A stretch of DNA of 64,000 bases, taken from positions 1 to 64,000 of the forward strand of contig JAFQCK010000141.1 of NCBI GenBank assembly GCA_017416465.1. Reading direction: 5' to 3'. The notes under the pieces are model-generated. The model was given only the letters and a program-made list of their open reading frames with translations, was not told the DNA's origin and ran no database searches. The stretch is from Lachnospiraceae bacterium (lineage in GTDB: Bacteria > Bacillota > Clostridia > Lachnospirales > Lachnospiraceae). The position numbers were made by a program, and so were the translations under genes. Numbering within the stretch: position 1 is the first letter of the stretch; each line of letters opens with the position of its first letter. Shown here piece by piece: positions 54,614 through 61,847 of the stretch.

Positions 54614-55177
54614 TTAGTAAAGTTTAGATAACTTTTCAGTAGCTTTTTTCATATCATTAAAATATGTTAGTGCAACAATTCTGTTAGTTGAACCATTGAA
54701 AACAAGAACTAAACAGGTGTTATTCTGACTGTTACAATAAAAATAGGCAGTAGATGAACCATCCATTAAATCATTTATTACACTGTAGGAATAATCATAT
54801 TCAAAAGACATTACATCTTCAGCCTTAGATTGGGTATAACCAAGGTGGATATTAAAAAGACTATATTGTTTGTTATCAATATGTAATCCTGAACGCTTTC
54901 CATCAAAATAAACCATTGCAATTCCATTCTTATTGTCACCGTCAACAGTAACAGTACTTTTGCTATATCTATAAATTTTATTAACCATTTTAGGATTAGG
55001 TGTTAATTTAACATCTAATTTTTTTTCTATATCTTCTTTTTCATAATTTACATAAGATGTAATATCTGTTATTTCGTTAGATAAACCGGAGTATATCTTA
55101 GTTCCTATAAAAATTAAAATTAGAATAATTGCAACTGTTTTTAAAATTGAAGAGAGTTGTGATGAATTTATATTCAT
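54614..55177 (-). CDS. Single-span membrane protein of unknown function
   Basis: A 187-residue protein starting at ATG 55177 with AGGAGG nine bases upstream. One N-terminal helix (ILKTVAIILILIFIGTKIYSG) anchors it, and the rest is extracytoplasmic and beta-rich (TVTVDGDNKNGIAMVYFDGKRSG, SSTAYFYCNSQNNTCLVLVF). The ORF can be read further upstream to 55252 but without a signal. It follows a lipoprotein gene and a TetR gene in the same direction. Confidence 0.65.
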   Translation of the reverse strand: MNINSSQLSSILKTVAIILILIFIGTKIYSGLSNEITDITSYVNYEKEDIEKKLDVKLTPNPKMVNKIYRYSKSTVTVDGDNKNGIAMVYFDGKRSGLHIDNKQYSLFNIHLGYTQSKAEDVMSFEYDYSYSVINDLMDGSSTAYFYCNSQNNTCLVLVFNGSTNRIVALTYFNDMKKATEKLSKLY

Positions 55178-55263
55178 ATAGTTAGTACCTCCTGATACTT
55201 TATTTGTACAAGTTAAAAAATTAAATAATCGTAGTAGTACAGTAACTTTCATTTAATAAAAAG

Positions 55264-55743
55264 TCAATTGTTTGTTTCTTCAAGCTCATATTTTGTTTTG
55301 GAAAATAATGGTTTTTCTTCATAAACGTTGTAAGTCTTTTCATCAGATAATTCATATTTATTTGATTCGGATTTTTTTCCATTCTGATATGTGTAATATG
55401 TTTCTGAATTAGTAGGATCATCAACATATTCAACATCGCATGAAGAAACGTTATTATAAATTGTTACTGAATAATCATAGTCATTTTTATCTGATACGTT
55501 TGTATTGTAATGTATTGCTATTAATTCGGAAGCCTCATTTTTATAAATATAATATGTGGTTTTAGTAATAAATAAAGTTGTAGTTGTTTTAGTTACTTTA
55601 TCTATTAACACTAAGTTATTATCTACTATTTCATCATGCTTTAAAGCACTTAATATTCCGGCAACTGCATCACTATTACTATCGCAACCGGTCAAGTAAA
55701 CAAATCCTAATAATAAGATTAATTTTAAAATAATTTTTTTCAT
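55264..55743 (-). CDS. Small lipoprotein
   Basis: A 159-residue protein with a lipoprotein signal peptide MKKIILKLILLLGFVYLTGC, with lipobox LTGC at residues 17-20. The mature part is acidic and lysine-rich with many Tyr/Thr beta strands (TTTTLFITKTTYYIYKNEAS, YDYSVTIYNNVSSCDVEYV). AGGAG precedes the ATG. It is anchored outside the membrane. It probably works with the membrane protein encoded next to it. No known family. Confidence 0.75.
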   Translation of the reverse strand: MKKIILKLILLLGFVYLTGCDSNSDAVAGILSALKHDEIVDNNLVLIDKVTKTTTTLFITKTTYYIYKNEASELIAIHYNTNVSDKNDYDYSVTIYNNVSSCDVEYVDDPTNSETYYTYQNGKKSESNKYELSDEKTYNVYEEKPLFSKTKYELEETNN

Positions 55744-55791
55744 ATAAATTCTCCTGGATTCAATAGTGAATAAATTTTGTATTAATTTTAT

Positions 55792-56355
55792 TTATATCTG
55801 CTTATTCAAAACCATAATACCTTCATTCATAACCTGACTAATGTGTTTGCCTAAATCTTCCAAAGTCATATCAAGAGGATTAGAAAACCAATCAGAATAT
55901 AAATCAACAATTCCAAAAATGAAAAATTTACAATATAGAGTAAGTTCAGGTTGAGGAATATTAGATGATGAAAGTGCCAAAACACTTGCTCTTAACAAAA
56001 ATTCCTTTATTTTATTTGTGAAAAAATCAAAGTCTGAACGTTTGGAAAGTGCCTGGCAAAAATAAAAATCCTTCATGATTATTGTGTTTAAAGCTTGCAT
56101 AATTGCATAAACATCAATAGAGGTTTTTAATGATTCATATTTATTTACTTCGTTATCAAGTTCCAAAAGTTTTGTTTCCAAAATTTCTGATAATACATCA
56201 TCAACTGACGAATAATGAAGATAAAAAGTTTTTCTGTCGATGTTGGCATGGTTTGCAAGCTTTGTTATAGTTATTTTGGAGTTATGATTTTCCAGTAGTA
56301 ATTCTGTATATGATGATTTAATTGCTTCTTTTGTTTTAATAATTCTTCTATCCAT
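55792..56355 (-). CDS. TetR-family regulator
   Basis: A protein of about 187 residues. The helix-turn-helix is RRIIKTKEAIKSSYTELLLENHNSKITITKLANHANIDRKTFYLHY, with the canonical TFYLHY ending. The C-terminal ligand domain is variable. The start is ATG 56355 or GTG 56367. It is the first gene of the minus-strand cluster and probably controls the lipoprotein and membrane protein that follow. It is divergent from degV. Confidence 0.85.
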   Translation of the reverse strand: MDRRIIKTKEAIKSSYTELLLENHNSKITITKLANHANIDRKTFYLHYSSVDDVLSEILETKLLELDNEVNKYESLKTSIDVYAIMQALNTIIMKDFYFCQALSKRSDFDFFTNKIKEFLLRASVLALSSSNIPQPELTLYCKFFIFGIVDLYSDWFSNPLDMTLEDLGKHISQVMNEGIMVLNKQI

Positions 56356-56557
56356 ATGAATTTTCACATCCTAATTTTTAATATAGTTCAACAATTTTAA
56401 CTATTTGTGGAATATTCCACATCAAATTTTTTTTGGCAATTGAGCTAAGTTTCTTTTGAAATTATAATACACACATGTGGAAAAATCAATAAATGTAAAT
56501 AAAATAGAGCTTTAATGATTTTTAAGATATTAATAATAAGATACGGAGAGAATATTG

Positions 56558-57406
56558 ATGGTAAAAATAATAGCAGACAGTACATGTGATTTGTCAAAAG
56601 AGTTAGTTGAAAAATATGATATAAATATTATCCCATTACATATAGTTTTAGGAGAAAAAGAATATTTGGATGGTGTTGAGATTACACCTGATGAGATATA
56701 TGAGTGGTGTGATAAAAATGAAGCCACACCAAAGACATCAGCGGTTGGATTTGAGGATGCTATAGATATTGTAAAGAATGCATCTAATGAAAATGATGAG
56801 GTTATAATATTTACAATATCAGAGAAAATGTCAACAACAGCTAATGTTTTTCGTATGGCTATAGATGAACTTGGATTAGATGATAAAGTGACAGTTATTG
56901 AGTCAGCTAATTTATCTACGGGAATTGGGTTGATGGTTATTAAAGCTTCTTTGTTAGCAAAAGAAGGCAAGAACATGAAGGAAATATGCACAGAGATAGA
57001 GAAGATAAAATCAAAAGTTCGCTCATCTTTTGTTGTGGATACTTTAACATATTTACATAGAGGAGGTCGTTGCAGCAGTGTAGCAGCATTGGTTGGAGGT
57101 GTATTAAAACTTCATCCTAAAATAGTTGTTTCTGATGGAGCAATGAGTGCCAATAAGAAGTATCGCGGTAAAATTGATAAAGTTATTTTGGACTATGTAA
57201 AGGAAATGGAAACAGATTTAAAATCAGCTGATAAAGAAAGAGTATTTATTACTCATTCAGGATGTGAACAGGAAATTATAGATAAGGTATATGAGTATTT
57301 AGAGAGTTTGAATTATTTTGGTGAAATATTAGTTACCAGAGCAGGTGGCGTAATTTCTTCACATTGCGGAGCGGGAACTTTAGGGGTGTTATATATTGCA
57401 AATTAA
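56558..57406 (+). CDS. degV: DegV family protein (fatty-acid-binding)
   Basis: A 282-residue protein starting MVKIIADSTCDLSKEL, with CGGAGAG upstream. The two-domain DegV fold is shown by KTSAVGFEDAI (ligand Ser/Thr), the helix SEKMSTTANVFRMA, and VDTLTYLHRGGRCSSVAALVGGVLKLHPKI, with a late ITHSGCEQEI and GVISSHCGAGTLG. Such proteins bind fatty acids and act as FakB subunits for a fatty acid kinase. Length and motifs are normal. Confidence 0.93.
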   Translation: MVKIIADSTCDLSKELVEKYDINIIPLHIVLGEKEYLDGVEITPDEIYEWCDKNEATPKTSAVGFEDAIDIVKNASNENDEVIIFTISEKMSTTANVFRMAIDELGLDDKVTVIESANLSTGIGLMVIKASLLAKEGKNMKEICTEIEKIKSKVRSSFVVDTLTYLHRGGRCSSVAALVGGVLKLHPKIVVSDGAMSANKKYRGKIDKVILDYVKEMETDLKSADKERVFITHSGCEQEIIDKVYEYLESLNYFGEILVTRAGGVISSHCGAGTLGVLYIAN

Positions 57407-57432
57407 ATGTATTAATAATTTGATTATGAAAA

Positions 57433-57460
57433 AGGATGCGACAAATATCGCATCTTTTTT
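57433..57460 (+). terminator. Terminator of degV
   Basis: GATGCGA pairs with TCGCATC around CAAATA, followed by TTTTTTAT. Confidence 0.88.
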
Positions 57461-57462
57461 AT

Positions 57463-57588
57463 AAAGAAATTATAGTTGGAGAAAATACTTTTATTTTAGT
57501 ACATGCAGGAACGGGAAATTTTGGACAGGATAAGGAATTGTGGGATTATAATCATAAATACATTAATGAAATGAATCATATGAGTTAA
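57463..57588 (+). pseudogene. Fragment of a calcineurin-like phosphoesterase
   Basis: Immediately after the degV terminator a frame reads VGENTFILVHAGTGNFGQDK and continues ELWDYN before a TAA. LVHAG and the following residues match the last metal-binding His region of PrpE-type metallophosphoesterases. No start codon or ribosome binding site is present. It is a short remnant. The rest of the gap to 57687 shows nothing further. Confidence 0.45.
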
Positions 57589-57686
57589 TATTCAAGAATG
57601 TGAATATATCAATTGACAGAACACAATTATAAAAGATATAATTAACTTAAAAGTAAGTTACTTCTGAGTTAAAAAGGAGAGGCGTT

Positions 57687-59093
57687 ATGTGTGAAGTTTT
57701 TATAGGTAGAGAAAAGGAACTATCGGATTTAAACGAATTATATGTTCAGGATAAATTTCAATTATTTGTATTGTACGGAAGAAGAAGAGTTGGGAAAACG
57801 ACTTTATTAAAGGAATTTTGCAGGGATAAAGATACAATATTCTATTCGGCGGAGCAAAGTAACAATAAAAATAATCTCGAAAAATTTTCTGAACTTGTTT
57901 TTAATTTCTATAATGAAACAAATCTAGAGTCTTTTTCATCATGGACAAATGCTTTATCATATATTAACGAACGACAGAAAGGCAAAAGGTTGGTTTTAGT
58001 AATTGATGAGTTTCCTTATCTTGTAAAAAAGAACAAAGCACTATTATCAGAATTACAACATTTAATTGACCATACACTTATAAAAGGAAATATTTTTATG
58101 ATTATCTGTGGAAGTTATATGGGATTTATGGAAAAGGAAATTCTTGGCTCTAAAAGTCCACTTTTTGGTAGAAGGACAGGACAATTAAAGATGAAACCAT
58201 TTAATTACCAGACAAGTATTAAATTTCTTGAAGGATTCTCAAATGAGGATAAGTTAAAAATATATGGAGCGTTTGGGGGAACGCCATTGTATTTACAACA
58301 AGTAAGAGAAAATGAGACGTTTGAAGAAAATATAAAGAGAGCATATTTAAAAGTTACATCCTATCTTTATGAAGAAGCTTTATTACTTTTATGTCAAGAG
58401 GTACAAGAACCTGGTGTGTACAGTGCAATTATAGAAGCAATCGCAAGTGGATATACAAAGTCAAATGAGATTTCTACAAAAATAGGAGAGGATTCTGCAA
58501 AATGTCTTAAATATATCAAAACTTTGTGTGAGCTTGGAATACTTCACAAAGAAACACCATTTGGTGAAAAAGAAGCTTCCAGAAAAACTATTTATGCTAT
58601 TTCTGATTTTATGTTCCGATTTTGGTATCGTTATGTTTTTGCTAATAGAACACTTGTTGAAACCGGAGCACAGCAGGCAGTATGGTTAAAACGTATTGAA
58701 CCTGATTATAACAGTTATATGGGGATTGTATTTGAAAGAATATGTGCAGACTATCTTAGCATAAAAAATGCAAACGGTGAGTTACCAATTCTTTTTACAT
58801 CAATTGGAAGATGGTGGGGTACGAATCCTACTACGCGTAGTCAGGAAGAAATTGATTTAGTAGCAAATGATGGAAAAGATTATTTATTTTGTGAATGTAA
58901 GTGGAGAAATGAAAAGTTAGATTTGAGTGTACTTAATGATTTAAAAGCAAAGGCTGATGTATTTACTAAAAATCGAAATAAAACATATTTTATACTCTTT
59001 TCAAAATCTGGATTTACTGATGCTGTTATTGATGAAGCAAACGATGATAATAGTATTATTCTTGTGGATTTAAATGAGCTTATGAGTTTTTAA
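57687..59093 (+). CDS. AAA ATPase with DUF234 nuclease-like C-terminus
   Basis: A 468-residue protein behind AAAGGAGAGG. The N-terminal ATPase domain begins FIGREKELSDLNELY, with Walker A GRRRVGKTT at residues 31-39 and Walker B LVLVIDEFPYLV. A winged helix follows (SNEISTKIGEDSAKCLKYIKTLCELGILHKE). The C-terminal DUF234 region contains EEIDLVANDGKDYLFCECKWRNE, a PD-(D/E)xK-like E/D...ExK pattern. These STAND-like ATPases are widespread in Clostridia and archaea. Their function is unproven, and a DNA-cleaving or defence role is plausible. It is a single-gene unit. Confidence 0.85.
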   Translation: MCEVFIGREKELSDLNELYVQDKFQLFVLYGRRRVGKTTLLKEFCRDKDTIFYSAEQSNNKNNLEKFSELVFNFYNETNLESFSSWTNALSYINERQKGKRLVLVIDEFPYLVKKNKALLSELQHLIDHTLIKGNIFMIICGSYMGFMEKEILGSKSPLFGRRTGQLKMKPFNYQTSIKFLEGFSNEDKLKIYGAFGGTPLYLQQVRENETFEENIKRAYLKVTSYLYEEALLLLCQEVQEPGVYSAIIEAIASGYTKSNEISTKIGEDSAKCLKYIKTLCELGILHKETPFGEKEASRKTIYAISDFMFRFWYRYVFANRTLVETGAQQAVWLKRIEPDYNSYMGIVFERICADYLSIKNANGELPILFTSIGRWWGTNPTTRSQEEIDLVANDGKDYLFCECKWRNEKLDLSVLNDLKAKADVFTKNRNKTYFILFSKSGFTDAVIDEANDDNSIILVDLNELMSF

Positions 59094-59191
59094 ATTAGTT
59101 TAATAAAATCCCAATCTAGTGGGCAGTACGGATTTTCTGATTATATATAATTAATATATCTAAGAAGTGTATAAAGTGAATACGGAATATA

Positions 59192-59254
59192 ATGGAAGTA
59201 AGGGATAGAATTAAAGAAAATATCAAAGAAATGATGAAAAAATACGAGGATTAG
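59192..59254 (+). CDS. Possible 20-residue leader ORF
   Basis: ATG 59192 reads MEVRDRIKENIKEMMKKYED to a TAG, two bases before the ATG of the kinase. The ribosome binding site is weak (ACGGAATATA). It may be a translation-coupled leader or the end of a lost gene. Confidence 0.25.
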   Translation: MEVRDRIKENIKEMMKKYED

Positions 59255-59256
59255 TA

Positions 59257-61809
59257 ATGATTTATTATTATATTGTAATGGCTATAATATCTGTAGTCTT
59301 ATTAATAATTAGTTTTAATTCAGAAAAAAATAAGATAAATATTTATATAACAGGAATTATTTTACTTTCAGCAATTGCGAATTTAGGTTATTTGGCGATT
59401 GCACTGTCGAATAATGAATCTGAAGCAATTTTGGGTAACAAGATTATATATATTGGTGGTTGTTTTATGCCGTTATTTTTGTTTTTTACGATAATTAATA
59501 TATGTAATTTTACACTTCCGAATATTGTGAAACATATTCTTGAAGCATATAGTTTTGTGGTTTATGGTTTTGTGCTTAGTATAGGATATAGTGATTTTTA
59601 TTATGAGAGTGTATCAATTTGCAAGGTTGATGGTGTTACGGTTATAGATAAGGTATATGGTCCGGGACATAGTTTTTCAACAATATTGTTATATGGATAT
59701 ATTGTTATAAGTATAATAGTTCTTGCTTATGCTTTTATGAGAAAGAAGAATGTATCATACAAAACGTTGATAGCATTATGTCTGATTTATTTATCAAATG
59801 TGGTTTTATTTATAGCTTCAAGAGCAATGGACTGGGATATTGAAGTGACACCTGTAACATATGTTATTGCAGGAATAATATTACTTGTAATTCAAGGTAA
59901 AATTGAAATATGTAATGTGGAAAACAGTATTTCATTATCAGGAATGTCTCAACAGATATATGGATATATTGTTATTGATAAAAATAAAAAATATATGGGA
60001 AGTAATAATCTTGCTAAAAGTTTTATAGGAGAACTTGAAAATCTAAAGATTGAAAGACCTTTATCTAAAGAAAATGATTTTTTTATACAGATAGATAAGT
60101 GGATTTCGCTTGAGAACTCAGAAGCTGATTCATATGAATACCATAATGATAATATACATTTGATTTGCAATATAAGGAAAATGTATAGAAATAAAAGATT
60201 ATTTGCCTATGTTGTTGAGATGAAAGATGATTCGCAAAGATGGAATTATGTTAAACTTCTTGAAGAAAGCAGAGTTAAAGCAGATGCAGCAAATCAAGCC
60301 AAAACTACATTTCTTGCACATATGTCTCACGAGATAAGAACTCCTATAAATGCTGTAATGGGAATGAGCGAAATGATTCTTAGAGAAAGTAGGGAACCGG
60401 AGATATATGGTTATGCAAAGGATGTAAATAATGCTGCGAAATCCTTGCTCAGTATAATTAATGATGTATTGGATGTAGCGAAGATAGAAGCAGGAAAACT
60501 TGAAATAATACCTAATGAATATAATACTTTAGAATTATTAAAAGATGTATATTATATGGTATCTTTTAGGGCAGAAGGTAAGTCAATTAAACTGGAGATT
60601 GACATCGATAAAAAACTTCCTAAAGCATTATATGGTGATGATGTAAGGATTAAACAGATTTTAATTAATTTGCTAAGTAATTCAATTAAATATACACACA
60701 CAGGCAAAGTTGTGTTTAAAATTGAAAAACTTGAAGGAAATGAAATAAGATATACTGTTACGGATACGGGGATAGGAATAAAACCTGAGGATATTTATAA
60801 ACTATTCAAGCCATTTGAGAGAATTGAAGAAGAGAGAAATCATAACATAGAAGGAACAGGACTTGGCATCCATATTACAATTCAGCTTCTTGATATGATG
60901 GGAAGTAAATTAGAAGTAGAGAGCGAATATGGTAAAGGTTCTAAGTTTTCATTCACAATTAATCAGGGAATTGTTGATGAAAATGTAATTGGCGAAGTAG
61001 ACATAAGAAAAACGGAAGTAATGCCAATTAAGAATCATACAGTGAATCTTAAATTAAAAGGTGTTAAAGCCTTGATTGTTGATGATAATCCTGTTAATAG
61101 AAAAGTTGCTATAAGTTTACTTAAAGGAACTGATATTGTTATAGATGAAGCAGCAGACGGATATGAATGTATAGAGAAAACTAAGAGTAATAATTATGAT
61201 ATATTATTTATAGACCACATGATGCCTGGAATTGATGGAATAGAAACTCTTAATGAGCTTAATCGTTTAGGAATTGCTAAAGATGTACCTAAAATTATGC
61301 TGACAGCAAATGCAATGGCAGGTGAAAGAGAAAGATACATAGAATGTGGATTTGATGAATTTCTTGCTAAACCTATTGATACAACAGAGTTAATGCATAT
61401 ACTTACTAAATTTTTATCAAGAAAATTATATCAGTTTAAACAGTCTGTATTACTTATAGATGATAGTACAGCATGGTTACGTAAGATATGTGAAAAAATT
61501 AAATCAAAATATAAAGTATATATGGTTAATGATTGTGAAAAAGCTTTACTTGCAATAGAAAAGAATTTACCGGATATTATAATGCTGGATTATGATATGC
61601 CGGGGATTTTAGTAGAGGAAATGCTAATAAAATTAAGAAGTATTGAAAAGTTAGGTGAAATTCCAATAATACTTTTAACTGAAAAAGATAGTCAGAATGA
61701 AGTTGAAAAACTAATAAATAAAAAAGAGATTATGGAATTAAATGTAAAGGGATATATTGTTAAAAACGATGATGAAATAATTGATAAATTGGCTATATTT
61801 ATGATATAA
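59257..61809 (+). CDS. 7TM hybrid histidine kinase with two receiver domains
   Basis: An 850-residue membrane sensor. About seven N-terminal helices span residues 1-215, followed by a short PAS-like region. HisKA carries the phosphorylated His at about 357 (MSHEIRTPINAVMGMSEM). The ATPase domain has N, G1 and G2 boxes (NLLSNSIKYTHTG, DTGIGIKPEDIY, GTGLGIHIT). Receiver 1 has Asp at about 653 (LFIDHMMPGIDG). Receiver 2 has Asp at about 778 (IIMLDYDMPG) and is the last domain, with no HPt or output domain. ACGAGGA precedes the ATG. The phosphoryl group must pass to the next kinase's HPt or another protein. Confidence 0.92.
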   Translation: MIYYYIVMAIISVVLLIISFNSEKNKINIYITGIILLSAIANLGYLAIALSNNESEAILGNKIIYIGGCFMPLFLFFTIINICNFTLPNIVKHILEAYSFVVYGFVLSIGYSDFYYESVSICKVDGVTVIDKVYGPGHSFSTILLYGYIVISIIVLAYAFMRKKNVSYKTLIALCLIYLSNVVLFIASRAMDWDIEVTPVTYVIAGIILLVIQGKIEICNVENSISLSGMSQQIYGYIVIDKNKKYMGSNNLAKSFIGELENLKIERPLSKENDFFIQIDKWISLENSEADSYEYHNDNIHLICNIRKMYRNKRLFAYVVEMKDDSQRWNYVKLLEESRVKADAANQAKTTFLAHMSHEIRTPINAVMGMSEMILRESREPEIYGYAKDVNNAAKSLLSIINDVLDVAKIEAGKLEIIPNEYNTLELLKDVYYMVSFRAEGKSIKLEIDIDKKLPKALYGDDVRIKQILINLLSNSIKYTHTGKVVFKIEKLEGNEIRYTVTDTGIGIKPEDIYKLFKPFERIEEERNHNIEGTGLGIHITIQLLDMMGSKLEVESEYGKGSKFSFTINQGIVDENVIGEVDIRKTEVMPIKNHTVNLKLKGVKALIVDDNPVNRKVAISLLKGTDIVIDEAADGYECIEKTKSNNYDILFIDHMMPGIDGIETLNELNRLGIAKDVPKIMLTANAMAGERERYIECGFDEFLAKPIDTTELMHILTKFLSRKLYQFKQSVLLIDDSTAWLRKICEKIKSKYKVYMVNDCEKALLAIEKNLPDIIMLDYDMPGILVEEMLIKLRSIEKLGEIPIILLTEKDSQNEVEKLINKKEIMELNVKGYIVKNDDEIIDKLAIFMI

Positions 61810-61847
61810 TGACAACAGATTTTGTTCTTATGGAAAGGAGTTAGTGG

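Noticed and set aside
54526..54627. 34-codon TTG-initiated ORF after the DUF4132 gene
   Set aside because: Looks protein-like (KEGDKARISFVEFEDK) but has no start signal and overlaps the convergent gene; too weak to call.
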